Below are positions 27,839 to 36,455 of a stretch of DNA of 64,000 nt, piece by piece. Under the pieces are notes generated by a model, which saw only the letters and a list, made by a program, of their open reading frames with translations, had not been told where the DNA came from and did no database searches. The stretch lies in NCBI RefSeq assembly GCF_005221325.1, contig NZ_CP039888.1, forward strand, positions 2,873,501-2,937,500. The letters run 5' to 3'. Source of the DNA: Agrobacterium tumefaciens (GTDB taxonomy: Bacteria > Pseudomonadota > Alphaproteobacteria > Rhizobiales > Rhizobiaceae). Numbering within the stretch: the stretch's first letter is position 1; each line of letters starts with the position of its first letter. The position numbers and the translations under genes were made by a program.

Positions 27839-28702
27839 ATGAAGAAAAATACGACCTATGCCGCCGATGTGCTGGTGACCGCGCTTGCCCCCGCCATCTG
27901 GGGAACCACCTATTTCGTCACCACGGAATTCTTGCCGCAGGGCTACCCTCTGCATGTCGCCATGTTGCGTGCTTTGCCGGCGGGTGTCCTGTTGCTGCTT
28001 CTCGTCCGAAAGCTGCCGCAGGGCATCTGGTGGCCGCGCAGCTTCATTCTCGGCGCACTGAATTTTTCGTTTTTCTGGGCGATGCTTTTCGTTTCGGCCT
28101 ATCGGTTGCCCGGCGGTGTCGCAGCGACGGTTGGCGCGGTGCAGCCGCTCATCGTCATCGGTCTGTCGCGGCTGTTTCTCTCAACAGCCGTGCGGCCACT
28201 CGCCATCGTCGCCGGTTTTCTCGGCATTGCCGGTGTTGCGCTTCTGGTGCTGACGCCCGGCGCGGCGCTTGATGGTATCGGCATTGCCGCAGGTCTGGCC
28301 GGTGCTGTCTCCATGGCCTTCGGAACCGTGTTGACCCGTAAATGGCGACCGCCGGTCTCGAACCTCACCTTCACCGCCTGGCAATTGACGGCGGGCGGCA
28401 TTCTTCTTCTGCCGGTCGCTTATTTTCTGGAGCCGGCCCTGCCGGCGCCAACGGCCGCCAATATTCTCGGTATGGCCTATTTAGGCCTTATCGGTGCGGC
28501 GCTCACCTATCTTCTGTGGTTTCGTGGGCTAGCCCGCATCGAACCTTCCGCGGCTGCATCGCTCGGTTTTTTAAGTCCTGTTGTGGCGACCGTGCTGGGC
28601 TGGCTGGCGCTTGGCCAAAGCCTTGCGCCAGCGCAGATCGCCGGGTTCATTGCCGTGCTTTTCAGCATCTGGCTCAGTCAGCGCAGCCAGTTGCCGAAGT
28701 AG
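27839..28702 (+). CDS. EamA/DMT-superfamily transporter (RhaT/YdcZ-like exporter)
   Basis: 287 residues, ten predicted membrane helices in two EamA repeats (first: APAIWGTTYFVTTEFLPQG with PLHVAMLRALPAG; second: TAGGILLLPVAYFL with FLSPVVATVLGWLALGQSL). Such proteins export amino acids or metabolites or detoxify compounds. The start lies next to a MarR half-site, so the divergent MarR protein probably represses it. Substrate unknown. Confidence 0.9.
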   Translation: MKKNTTYAADVLVTALAPAIWGTTYFVTTEFLPQGYPLHVAMLRALPAGVLLLLLVRKLPQGIWWPRSFILGALNFSFFWAMLFVSAYRLPGGVAATVGAVQPLIVIGLSRLFLSTAVRPLAIVAGFLGIAGVALLVLTPGAALDGIGIAAGLAGAVSMAFGTVLTRKWRPPVSNLTFTAWQLTAGGILLLPVAYFLEPALPAPTAANILGMAYLGLIGAALTYLLWFRGLARIEPSAAASLGFLSPVVATVLGWLALGQSLAPAQIAGFIAVLFSIWLSQRSQLPK

Positions 28703-28708
28703 GCATCC

Positions 28709-29947
28709 TCAGGCCCATTCGCCCTTGCGCATAACCGGAACCGTGGAGCCATCCGGCTTCACGCCATCGATATCCACCTTGTCGGAGCCGATCATCCAGT
28801 CGATATGAATGAGGCTGGAATTGCCGCCCTGCGCCTTGATCTGATCCTGCGACAGCGAGGCGCCGTCGAGGAAGCATTTCGAATAGCACTGGCCGAGCGC
28901 GATGTGGCACGAGGCGTTTTCATCGAACAGCGTGTTGTAGAACAGGATGCCGCTTGCCGAGATCGGTGAGGAATGCGGCACAAGTGCCACTTCACCGAGA
29001 CGCCGCGCACCCTCATCGGTGTCGAGCACCTTGTTCAGCACAGCTTCGCCCCTGGAAGCCTTGGCTTCGACGATGCGGCCGGCTTCGAACTTCACCTGAA
29101 TATTGTCGATCAGCGTTCCCTGATGCGAAAGGGGCTTGGTGCTGGAAACGTAACCATCCACGCGCAGCGCATGCGGCGTGGTGAATACTTCTTCGGTCGG
29201 AATATTCGGGTTGCAGGTTACGCCGTTCTTGGCGGTGGAAGCGCCGCCATGCCATTCATGGCCGTCTGCCAGCCCGATCCTTACATCCGTGCCGGGGCCG
29301 GTGAAGTGTAGTGATGAGAAGCGCTCGCCATTCAGCCATGCCGAGCGCTTGGCAAGATTGGCGTTATGCTCTGCCCATGCAGCGACGGGATCGGCCACAT
29401 CCACCCGCGAGGCGGCGAAGATGGCGTCCGCGAGCTTGCGAACCGCTTCGTCCTCAGAGACACCGGGGAAGACCTGTTTTGCCCAGGAGGGGTTGGGATA
29501 AGAAATGATGTTCCAGTTGATATCGAAGTTGGAAATCTTCTCCAGCGCGGGCTTATAGGCCGTGGAATTGGCCTTGTTGGCGCGCGCCACCTTGGCTGGG
29601 TCCTGCTCGGCCAGCAGCATGGGGTTGTCGCCGGCAATCGCCAGCCGCGCCGCGCCATTGGCATAGGCCTTCGCCATACCTTCATAGAGCCAGCCGGAAG
29701 CCCGGTCGAAATTCGCGTCGCTGGCATGGCGGTAGCGCGAAAGCGTGGTTTCCTCGTCGGAGTAGAAAGTGGTGACCAGCCCGCCGCCCGCGATATAGGC
29801 ATGTTTGGTCAAAAGCCTGACCAGCGGCAGGGCCGCCAGCGGCGCAGTGATCACCAGATCCTGATCCTTCTGCAATTGCAGGCCGACCTTGACGGCGACT
29901 TCCGCGAGTTTTTCGAGTTTGACGGGATCGATGGGGGAAACGGTCAT
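28709..29947 (-). CDS. M29-family aminopeptidase
   Basis: 412 residues. Dinuclear-metal aminopeptidase of the AmpS/aminopeptidase T family. Candidate metal ligands: Glu in NIPTEEVFTTPHALRVDGYV, Glu in LGEVALVPHSSPI, His and Asp in IHIDWMIGSDKVDIDGV, and Tyr/His in FYNTLFDENASCHIALGQCY. Cytosolic, no signal peptide. It releases N-terminal residues of broad specificity. No operon partner is evident; YbaK and YffB lie 87 bp upstream on the same strand. Confidence 0.93.
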   Translation of the reverse strand: MTVSPIDPVKLEKLAEVAVKVGLQLQKDQDLVITAPLAALPLVRLLTKHAYIAGGGLVTTFYSDEETTLSRYRHASDANFDRASGWLYEGMAKAYANGAARLAIAGDNPMLLAEQDPAKVARANKANSTAYKPALEKISNFDINWNIISYPNPSWAKQVFPGVSEDEAVRKLADAIFAASRVDVADPVAAWAEHNANLAKRSAWLNGERFSSLHFTGPGTDVRIGLADGHEWHGGASTAKNGVTCNPNIPTEEVFTTPHALRVDGYVSSTKPLSHQGTLIDNIQVKFEAGRIVEAKASRGEAVLNKVLDTDEGARRLGEVALVPHSSPISASGILFYNTLFDENASCHIALGQCYSKCFLDGASLSQDQIKAQGGNSSLIHIDWMIGSDKVDIDGVKPDGSTVPVMRKGEWA

Positions 29948-30034
29948 GATCTGCCTTCGTCTATTTCATAGGAGGCGCCGACCATAGCCCATTCCTTCCG
30001 AAAGCCAAATGCTTTCAGGAACGCTCCTTACGCC

Positions 30035-30511
30035 TCATTCCGCAACCAGCGGTGCGACAATGGCATCAAGCGCTTTCTGGGCATCTTGGGGCGAGAGCCT
30101 CACCTGCAAACCACGTTGCCCGCCATTCATGTAGACGTAATCATGCGCCATGGCATCGGCTTCAATGGCTGTCGGCACCTGTTTCTTCTGCCCGAAAGGG
30201 CTGATGCCGCCAACATGGTAACCGGTCGCCCGTTCCGCATCGGCGGGCTTCATCATGCTGGCGGATTTGCCCCCGAAGGCGACGGCAAGCTTCTTCATGC
30301 TCACCTCGCGGTCGGAGGGGACTACGACGCAAACTGGCTTGCCGTCCAGCTCCGCCATCAGCGTCTTCAGCACCAGATGCGGCGCCTCACCGATCGCCTC
30401 GGCCGCCTGTAGACCGATGCGGTCGGCATTCGGATCGTAATCATAGGTGACGGCGGTAAAGGCAATACCGGCCTTGGTCAGCATCTGGGTGGCGCGGGTC
30501 GTTTTGGACAT
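30035..30511 (-). CDS. ybaK: Cys-tRNA(Pro)/Cys-tRNA(Cys) deacylase (YbaK/EbsC)
   Basis: 158 residues. YbaK fold: HLVLKTLMAELDGKPVCVVVPSDREVSMKKLAVAFGGKSASMM, with the catalytic Lys in the KTLM segment, then ATGYHVGGISPFGQKKQVPTAIE, a hallmark loop. It removes Cys mischarged on tRNA(Pro), aiding ProRS. It starts 12 bp after YffB, so it forms a two-gene operon with it. Confidence 0.93.
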   Translation of the reverse strand: MSKTTRATQMLTKAGIAFTAVTYDYDPNADRIGLQAAEAIGEAPHLVLKTLMAELDGKPVCVVVPSDREVSMKKLAVAFGGKSASMMKPADAERATGYHVGGISPFGQKKQVPTAIEADAMAHDYVYMNGGQRGLQVRLSPQDAQKALDAIVAPLVAE

Positions 30512-30523
30512 GGAGGGCTGCGT

Positions 30524-30871
30524 TCAGGCAAAAAGGGTCTGGTAGATTTCCGGCTTGAAGCCGACGGTTATCTTGCCCTTCGTCTCCAGCACCGGGCGCT
30601 TGATCATCGAGGGCTGCGCGAGCATCAGTCCGATGGCCTTTTCGCGGGTAAGATCGGCCTTCTGGCCATCGTCGAGTTTCTTGAAGGTCGTACCGGCCCG
30701 GTTGAGCACCGTTTCCCAGCCGGCGGCATCACACCATGTTTCCAGATGGTTGCGGTCGATGCCGGCTGCCTTGTAGTCGTGGAAAGAATAATCGACGCTG
30801 TTCAACTCCAACCAGCTTCTAGCCTTCTTCATCGTGTCGCAATTCTTGATGCCGTAAATCGTGACCGTCAT
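30524..30871 (-). CDS. ArsC/Spx-family protein (YffB-like)
   Basis: 115 residues. MTVTIYGIKNCDTMKKARSWLELN carries a single Cys in the CxxT-like loop (NCDTMKK), and KLDDGQKADLTREKAIGLMLAQPSMIKRPVL is the typical thioredoxin-fold ArsC tail. It lacks the arsenate-reductase Cys pair, so it is a reductase-like protein of unknown substrate rather than ArsC proper. It leads an operon with ybaK. Confidence 0.88.
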   Translation of the reverse strand: MTVTIYGIKNCDTMKKARSWLELNSVDYSFHDYKAAGIDRNHLETWCDAAGWETVLNRAGTTFKKLDDGQKADLTREKAIGLMLAQPSMIKRPVLETKGKITVGFKPEIYQTLFA

Positions 30872-31104
30872 GCTATCGCCTCTTCGTCTTTAGACCTTCC
30901 GGCATAACAAAATATCCATCTTATTCAAGCCGCCGCCTGATGTGCCTTGCGCCATTTTTGAAGCATGACGCCTGAGCCATGCAAAATCGAAGTAGCTGAT
31001 ATCCGAACGAGCGCGAGCAAAGCTGCATGGCTTCCCTGCTACATCATGAGTTGTAGAACAGGGCGGAAATCCCCATTATCTGGGCATCAAAGATGGAGAG
31101 AAAA

Positions 31105-31272
31105 ATGCGTCAGGTTGCAAAGACATCGCGTAACTTCTTCGGTGAAACTTTCGCCGTTCTCGGTGCAGCGCTATCGGTTTCGGCCGCTGTTCGCGCACAT
31201 CGCAAGCCCGCCCGCGCCGATCTCGAAGCCCTTGGCATCGACGGCAAGGCTTTCGACAAGGTCCAGCTCTAA
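31105..31272 (+). CDS. Small conserved-type protein of 55 residues, function unknown
   Basis: Sequence begins MRQVAKTSRNFFGETFAVLG and ends GKAFDKVQL. The ribosome site GGAGAG lies 7 bases upstream of the ATG and a perfect rho-independent-type hairpin follows 16 bp after the stop, so this is an independent transcription unit. A hydrophobic Ala/Leu-rich segment (residues 12-30) precedes RAHRKPARADLEALGIDGKAFDKV, a pattern seen in small rhizobial proteins of unknown role. Too short for the usual reading-frame threshold, hence easy to miss. Confidence 0.7.
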   Translation: MRQVAKTSRNFFGETFAVLGAALSVSAAVRAHRKPARADLEALGIDGKAFDKVQL

Positions 31273-31288
31273 GCTGTTTATCGTTTGT

Positions 31289-31310
31289 AGCGAGGCGAAA
31301 TCGCCTCGCT
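31289..31310 (+). terminator. Terminator hairpin after the 55-residue gene
   Basis: AGCGAGGCGA (31289-31298), AA, TCGCCTCGCT (31301-31310) form a perfect 10-bp stem, followed by TGCGTCTGTT. It lies 17 bp after the stop of the small gene. Confidence 0.75.
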
Positions 31311-31398
31311 TGCGTCTGTTACCGAAATCCGCTCGGTTTTCGGCGGGTGCCGCGGATGATTTGAACTGCGCCTCTGTCGTATATTGCTAGGCGCGTTC

Positions 31399-31444
31399 CT
31401 GCTGCTTCCCAGCAGCAGATAGTTTCGGGCATGGATACCATGCC
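31399..31444. repeat. Two adjacent perfect hairpins between the small gene and the 2H phosphoesterase
   Basis: CTGCTGCT-TCCC-AGCAGCAG (31399-31418) and GGCATGG-ATA-CCATGCC (31428-31444) lie 14-60 bp beyond the minus-strand stop at 31458. They may act as a 3' processing or termination structure; the strand cannot be told by eye. The rest of the 31311-31457 spacer has no recognised feature. Confidence 0.5.
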
Positions 31445-31457
31445 TTTCGGGCCCACG

Positions 31458-32174
31458 TTATCGCGCCGCTAACTTTCGGGCCGGTCGTTTCGGCAGGCTG
31501 AATATTTTTTCCGGCAGATATAATTGACTCTCTGGCTGCTCGTAGCGGTCCGCCTTCGCCGAAAGCGCGAAGCGTCCCAGAGATTCGTGCCGCGTTTCCC
31601 CATTATGGCTGAAGATGAGTTCGAAACTGCCCGCCAGCCAGCTATAGGGTTTTTCAACAGGCATGGGTTCGATTTTCCCGCAGCCATAGATCATGGTGAG
31701 GTGCGGCGTAAACGATGATGCGGCGATGTAGGGAAGATTTGCCCGCCAAAGGGCGCGCTGCACCATCTTCGCCAGGGCCCTGAGCTCCAGCATCTCGCGG
31801 CGGCTGCTCAGTACCAGACAGTTGCGATTGCCGAAAAGCGAACTCCCATCGAATGTGATTGGAACGGGCCGCGCCCTTATCTCCCCCAGTGCCGCCTTCA
31901 GCCGGTTTACCAGGCCGCGAGGCACGGTGTCGAAACATCCGACACAGAGCAGGGTGATGTGCAGAAGCTCCGCCGGATAGGCCTCACGCTTCGTTCGCCC
32001 TGCGGCATGGCTCGACGCATCGGTAAAAATTCTCCCCGCCAGGGCCGCCGGCGGCTTCACCACGATCAAGACCTTGCTGCTAAATCGCGGATTGATCCGG
32101 CGTTGTTTCTCCGGCTCAAACCCTTCAAGGAAAAGCTGCCTTAACCCTCCTTTATCCGTCAACTCGAAACCCAT
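31458..32174 (-). CDS. 2H phosphoesterase superfamily protein (LigT/2'-5' RNA ligase-like)
   Basis: 238 residues from MGFELTDKGGLRQLFLEGFEP. The two H-x-T-x motifs that define the family are HITLL (N-terminal half) and HLTMI (C-terminal half). Known members hydrolyse 2',3'-cyclic or other phosphodiesters, often during RNA repair or tRNA processing; substrate unknown here. The longer reading from 32264 is unsupported. No operon partner. Confidence 0.85.
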   Translation of the reverse strand: MGFELTDKGGLRQLFLEGFEPEKQRRINPRFSSKVLIVVKPPAALAGRIFTDASSHAAGRTKREAYPAELLHITLLCVGCFDTVPRGLVNRLKAALGEIRARPVPITFDGSSLFGNRNCLVLSSRREMLELRALAKMVQRALWRANLPYIAASSFTPHLTMIYGCGKIEPMPVEKPYSWLAGSFELIFSHNGETRHESLGRFALSAKADRYEQPESQLYLPEKIFSLPKRPARKLAAR

Positions 32175-32321
32175 GACGATGCTCCACGGCCATGCCAAGG
32201 CCGCGATATTATCATCGGCGGGAAAAATTGAAAGAACAAAAAGAGAACATATTGCGTCAGGCACGGCATATAGGAGAGAGGATCGATCGCCCAGTGTGCG
32301 AACTCGCTACGAGTTGACATT

Positions 32322-32339
32322 CTACCTACTAGTTGGTAG
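32322..32339. promoter_or_regulatory. TetR-type operator palindrome
   Basis: CTACCTACTAGTTGGTAG is symmetric at 16 of 18 positions. TTGACA (32314-32319) lies just before it as a -35 candidate, and the palindrome ends 3 bp before the ATG at 32343. This is the location expected for autorepression by the TetR protein. Confidence 0.7.
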
Positions 32340-32342
32340 GCC

Positions 32343-32927
32343 ATGAACATGAAAAATCTGCAAAGCAAAGCCGATGACATTCTCCAGTGCGCGCGCACCC
32401 TGATTATAAGAGGTGGCTACAACAGTTTCAGCTACGCCGATATTTCCCATGTGGTCGGCATTCGCAATGCGAGTATCCACCACCATTTTCCCAGCAAAGC
32501 GGATTTGGTCCGCAAACTGGTTGCACAATACAGGCAGGAAGCTGAAGCCGGTATCGCCGGGCTGGAGCGAAACATCTCTGATCCGCTGGAACAGCTTCGC
32601 GCCTATATCGGCTATTGGGAAGGCTGTATCGCTGACGCTACTCATCCCTTCTGCGTCTGTGCGCTGCTTGCCAGCGAGATACCGGTTCTTCCTGAAACGG
32701 TCGTTCTTGAAGTACGTGCGCATTTTCGAAGTCTCTCGGACTGGCTCACCACCGTGCTGGAACGCGGCGCTGCTCAAGGGCGCCTTGTACTAACGGGAAC
32801 AGCGCGGGCCAATGCTGAAATCTTCATGGCCACGGTGCACGGCGCAATGCTTTCGGCGCGTGCACACGGCGATGCCGCGACCTTTGGCGCGGTAACCCGC
32901 TCCATGCTGGAGCGCATCACCGCTTGA
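32343..32927 (+). CDS. TetR-family transcriptional regulator
   Basis: 194 residues. N-terminal HTH: ILQCARTLIIRGGYNSFSYADISHVVGIRNASIHHHFPSKADLVRKLVAQYR. C-terminal all-helical ligand domain contains FCVCALLASEIPVLPETVVLEVRAHF, a TetR_C pattern seen in AcrR-like regulators of drug or aldehyde response. The operator overlaps its promoter, so it is probably autorepressed. The membrane protein at 33070, 142 bp downstream on the same strand, is the likely partner. Ligand unknown. Confidence 0.9.
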   Translation: MNMKNLQSKADDILQCARTLIIRGGYNSFSYADISHVVGIRNASIHHHFPSKADLVRKLVAQYRQEAEAGIAGLERNISDPLEQLRAYIGYWEGCIADATHPFCVCALLASEIPVLPETVVLEVRAHFRSLSDWLTTVLERGAAQGRLVLTGTARANAEIFMATVHGAMLSARAHGDAATFGAVTRSMLERITA

Positions 32928-33069
32928 AACGGCACCTTGCGAGGGGAGTGCACGCAGGACCCGAGCGAGTTGCCGACCAATCAACAGACAACACACCGCT
33001 TGCAGATATGTCGGTGACATCCTGCTTCCCGGACCACCCCAACTTTCTGGAAGAGAAAGGCAATCTCGC

Positions 33070-33558
33070 ATGTTCGGTATTTCTCCGCTTGGCTGGGTCC
33101 ACACACTCGGCAGCCTCCCGGCCATTCCCGTGGCCATCTACATGTTTGCCCGTCACGGTCGAATCGTTCCCCGATCCACGCCGGGTGCAATCTATCTCGT
33201 TTCCATGCTGATTGGTGCTGCGACGGTCTTCCTCGTGGCGCATCAGCCGGTCAGCTACGGCGTTGGTGTCCTGACTATCCTGTTCCTGCTTGCGGGTTAT
33301 GGAATAGAACGCGTTCTGGGTTCAACGCGTATCGCCAGATATATTGAAACCATCTGTCTCAGCATCACTGCGTTTCTTTTGATGGTGCCAACGGTTAGCG
33401 AAATTCTGCGTCGCGTCCCCGATGGTCACCCGATAGTTACGGACCTAAAATCGCCGCTGCTTCTCGGCGCTCAGGCAGGATTGCTGGCAATCCTCGTGGT
33501 TGGCCTGACCGCCCAGATGATTTATCTCACACGACAAAAAAGAAACGCCGCGAACTAG
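33070..33558 (+). CDS. Membrane protein of unknown function (four helices)
   Basis: 162 residues with about four membrane segments: residues 5-25, 40-60, 67-85, 97-118, 130-153. There is no recognised domain; the pattern of short loops resembles DUF2306 or DoxX-like families. GGAAGAGAAAGG precedes the ATG. It lies downstream of the TetR regulator and probably belongs to its regulon. The stop codon sits in the loop of a terminator-like hairpin. Confidence 0.7.
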   Translation: MFGISPLGWVHTLGSLPAIPVAIYMFARHGRIVPRSTPGAIYLVSMLIGAATVFLVAHQPVSYGVGVLTILFLLAGYGIERVLGSTRIARYIETICLSITAFLLMVPTVSEILRRVPDGHPIVTDLKSPLLLGAQAGLLAILVVGLTAQMIYLTRQKRNAAN

Positions 33559-33567
33559 TCGCGGCGT
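33545..33567 (+). terminator. Terminator hairpin overlapping the stop of the membrane-protein gene
   Basis: ACGCCGCGA (33545-33553) and TCGCGGCGT (33559-33567) form a 9-bp perfect stem with the TAG stop (33556-33558) in the loop, followed by CATCTTTAAAA. Confidence 0.65.
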
Positions 33568-33631
33568 CATCTTTAAAACTGCCTTCGATACGGGCGTTGC
33601 GGCAGCAACGTCACGGCATCGATTATAGTCC

Positions 33632-35209
33632 TTATTCCCACTCGATCGTGCCGGGCGGCTTGCTCGTCACGTCATAAACGACGCGGTTGATACCGCGCAC
33701 TTCGTTGATGATGCGGGTTGCCGCGCGGCCAAGGAAGTTCATGTCGTAGGGATAGAAATCCGCCGTCATGCCATCCACTGACGTCACGGCGCGCAGCGCG
33801 CAGACGAAGTCATAGGTGCGGTAATCGCCCATGACGCCGACGGTCTGTACCGGCAGCAGCACGGCAAAGGCCTGCCAGATGGTGTCATAGAGACCGGCCT
33901 TGCGGATTTCGTCGAGATAGATCGCATCCGCCTTGCGCAGAATATCGAGCTTCTCGCGGGTGATCGCGCCGGGGCAACGGATCGCCAGACCCGGGCCGGG
34001 GAAGGGGTGACGGCCGATGAAGCTTTCCGGCAGGCCGAGTTCGCGGCCAAGCGCGCGCACTTCATCCTTGAAGAGCTCACGCAGCGGCTCGACGAGCTGC
34101 ATGTTCATGCGCTCGGGAAGCCCGCCGACATTGTGGTGGCTCTTGATGGTGACCGAAGGGCCGCCGGAGAAGGAAACGCTTTCGATGACGTCAGGATAAA
34201 GCGTGCCCTGCGCCAGGAACTTCGGTGCGCCCTTGCCATCGGCGGCAATCTTGGCCGCTTCGGCCTCGAAGACTTCGATGAACAGACGACCGATGGTCTT
34301 GCGTTTTACTTCCGGATCGGAAACGCCCGAGAGTTCGCCGAGGAACATGTCGGCGGCGTCAACGTGAACAAGCGGGATGTTGTAATGGTCGCGGAACATG
34401 CCGACGACCTGCTCGCTTTCGCCAAGCCGCATCAGGCCGTGGTCAACGTAAACGCAGGTCAGCTGGTCGCCGATCGCCTCATGGATTAGGATCGCCGCAA
34501 CCGAGGAATCGACGCCGCCGGAGAGAGCGCAGAGCACGCGGCCGGTGCCGACCTGCTCGCGGATCTTGCGGATCATCTCGGCGCGGTAGGCAGCCATCGT
34601 CCAGTCGGATTTGAGGCCGACGATCTTGTGAACGAAGTTGGAGAGCAGCTTGCCGCCGTCAGGCGTATGCACCACTTCCGGGTGGAACATCGTGGTGTAA
34701 TAGTGGCGCGCCTCGTCGGCCGCGATGGCGAAAGGTGCGTTCTCGGAGGTCGCGATGACCTCGAAACCTTCCGGCAGCTTCGTCACGCGGTCGCCATGGC
34801 TCATCCACACCGGATAGCTCTTGCCCTGTTCCCAGAAACCGTCGAACAGCGGGCTTGCCTTCTTGATGTCGATATCGGCCCGGCCGAATTCCGCCGCATG
34901 GCCGCCCTCGACCACGCCGCCGAGCTGCGTGCAGAGCGTCTGCTGGCCGTAGCAGATGCCGAGGATCGGAACCTTGCTGTCGAACACCGCCTGCGGCGCG
35001 CGAGGGCTTCCTTCCGCCGTCACGGATGCGGGGCCACCGGAGAAGATCACGCCCTTGGGCTGAAGCTTCTCGAACGCCTCTGCGGCATTCTGGAACGGGT
35101 GGATTTCGCAATAGACCCCGGCTTCGCGGATGCGGCGCGCAATCAGCTGCGTCACCTGGCTGCCGAAATCGATGATGAGAATGCTGTCGGGATGGGCTAT
35201 CTGGGTCAT
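33632..35209 (-). CDS. guaA: GMP synthase (glutamine-hydrolysing)
   Basis: 525 residues. Class I amidotransferase domain (residues 1-200): nucleophile Cys in [16 protein letters not shown], His-Glu in [18 protein letters not shown]-pyrophosphatase domain: [14 protein letters not shown]-loop and [11 protein letters not shown]-terminal dimerisation domain: [13 protein letters not shown] and [17 protein letters not shown]. It converts XMP to GMP using Gln and ATP, the last step of guanine nucleotide synthesis. AAAGG precedes the ATG. Confidence 0.98.
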   Translation of the reverse strand: MTQIAHPDSILIIDFGSQVTQLIARRIREAGVYCEIHPFQNAAEAFEKLQPKGVIFSGGPASVTAEGSPRAPQAVFDSKVPILGICYGQQTLCTQLGGVVEGGHAAEFGRADIDIKKASPLFDGFWEQGKSYPVWMSHGDRVTKLPEGFEVIATSENAPFAIAADEARHYYTTMFHPEVVHTPDGGKLLSNFVHKIVGLKSDWTMAAYRAEMIRKIREQVGTGRVLCALSGGVDSSVAAILIHEAIGDQLTCVYVDHGLMRLGESEQVVGMFRDHYNIPLVHVDAADMFLGELSGVSDPEVKRKTIGRLFIEVFEAEAAKIAADGKGAPKFLAQGTLYPDVIESVSFSGGPSVTIKSHHNVGGLPERMNMQLVEPLRELFKDEVRALGRELGLPESFIGRHPFPGPGLAIRCPGAITREKLDILRKADAIYLDEIRKAGLYDTIWQAFAVLLPVQTVGVMGDYRTYDFVCALRAVTSVDGMTADFYPYDMNFLGRAATRIINEVRGINRVVYDVTSKPPGTIEWE

Positions 35210-35292
35210 GGCGAGCCTTTAAAGAAAAGCGGGGCTTTAGGCAACCCGGAAGCGGGCGTCAAACGGCGGAAATTTGCGAAAATCGCAAGGTT

Positions 35293-35931
35293 TCAAAGGG
35301 CAATCACACCATCCTCGATGGCGCGGCAGAGCCGGTCGACGGCATCGGCGAGCTTTTCATCGATGATATCAAGATATTCCGTCCAGTCGTCCACATGGTT
35401 CACATCGGCCTTGCCGTCGGAAATACCGCGCAGGCCGATGAGGGGCACACCGAAGCGCTGGCACGCGCGCAAGACCGCAAAGGTCTCCATTTCCACCATA
35501 TCGGCATCGATCAACCCATAGGCTTCTCCAGAAACGACGTTGCCGCCGGTGGAAAGTCTTGCCTCGGCAATATCGGGTATCCGCAAAGGCAGGGCCACTT
35601 CAGCGGGCAGATCGAGAAACGGCGTGCGCCCCTTCTCGAAACCGAAGGCGGACGCATCCATATCGCGATAGGAAACCGAAATCGCCTGATAGATACCCGT
35701 CTGTTGCAATGTCCGCGAACCGGCGGAGCCAAGCGAAACGACGAGATCGGGCAGATGGTCGGCCGCATCGAGACCGGCAAGAATGGCCGTCACCGAAATA
35801 GCCGCCTCGACCGGGCCGACCCCGGTCATGAGTGGCGTGATGCGCGCCTGCAGATGGGGGCCGTATTCTGCGGAAGCCGCCATGACGAAAAGAACGGATT
35901 TATCCGCAACATGCGAAAGCCGATAGCTCAT
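35293..35931 (-). CDS. mtnN: 5'-methylthioadenosine/S-adenosylhomocysteine nucleosidase
   Basis: 212 residues. Nucleosidase motifs: LFVMAASAEYGPHL near the start, LMTGVGPVEAAISV, LPDLVVSLGSAGS, DADMVEMETFAVLRAC (active-site Glu) and LRGISDGKADVN (catalytic Asp). It cleaves MTA and SAH to adenine and the thioribose or ribosyl-homocysteine. Somewhat shorter than the E. coli enzyme (232), so the specificity call is not certain. Start overlaps the upstream thioesterase stop by 4 bases (ATGA), so they are co-translated. Confidence 0.85.
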   Translation of the reverse strand: MSYRLSHVADKSVLFVMAASAEYGPHLQARITPLMTGVGPVEAAISVTAILAGLDAADHLPDLVVSLGSAGSRTLQQTGIYQAISVSYRDMDASAFGFEKGRTPFLDLPAEVALPLRIPDIAEARLSTGGNVVSGEAYGLIDADMVEMETFAVLRACQRFGVPLIGLRGISDGKADVNHVDDWTEYLDIIDEKLADAVDRLCRAIEDGVIAL

Positions 35932-36377
35932 CCGCTAATATCCTCGCGCCCCTTCACTACCATCATAGTGCCCGTCATGGAGGCGATGAGCTTTGCAGGT
36001 CCATCGGAGAGCGCATAGGCGCGGCCATCCGCCACGATCAGATTGTTGCCGGGCTTGATGATCTCGCCGCGAAACAGGAACCGCTCACCACGTCCCGGCG
36101 ACATGAGGTTGACCTTGAATTCGATGGTCAGCAGCGAGGCTTCCGGTTCGATGATCGTATAGGCCGCGTAAGTGCAGGCCGTGTCCAGGCCGGCGGCAAT
36201 GACGCCCGCATGCAATATGCCATGCTGCTGTGTCAGCTTTTCATGGAAAGGCAGCTCTATTTCCACCAGCCTGTGTTCGATGCGGCTTATCTCGGCATTG
36301 ATGGCCTGCACCACGCCCTGCCGCGCGAAGCTAGTTTCTATCCGCTGGCGAAAATCGCCGGGATCAGTGATCTCCAT
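35928..36377 (-). CDS. PaaI-family thioesterase (hotdog fold)
   Basis: 149 residues. Central hotdog motif: KLTQQHGILHAGVIAAGLDTACTYAAYT, with the catalytic Asp in GLDTA and the HGxxHxG signature, followed by LLTIEFKVNLMSPGRGERFLFRGEIIKPGNNLIVADGRAYA. It hydrolyses acyl-CoA or acyl-thioesters; the substrate is unknown. The 4-bp overlap with the nucleosidase gene makes a two-gene operon, of unclear metabolic logic. Confidence 0.88.
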   Translation of the reverse strand: MEITDPGDFRQRIETSFARQGVVQAINAEISRIEHRLVEIELPFHEKLTQQHGILHAGVIAAGLDTACTYAAYTIIEPEASLLTIEFKVNLMSPGRGERFLFRGEIIKPGNNLIVADGRAYALSDGPAKLIASMTGTMMVVKGREDISG

Positions 36378-36455
36378 GGCCTACCTGCCTGCCTTCTGCC
36401 CTGTCGCAGACTGACATGGCGCGTGGCGCTGGGCAAGGCAAGGGCTTGCCGCGAA

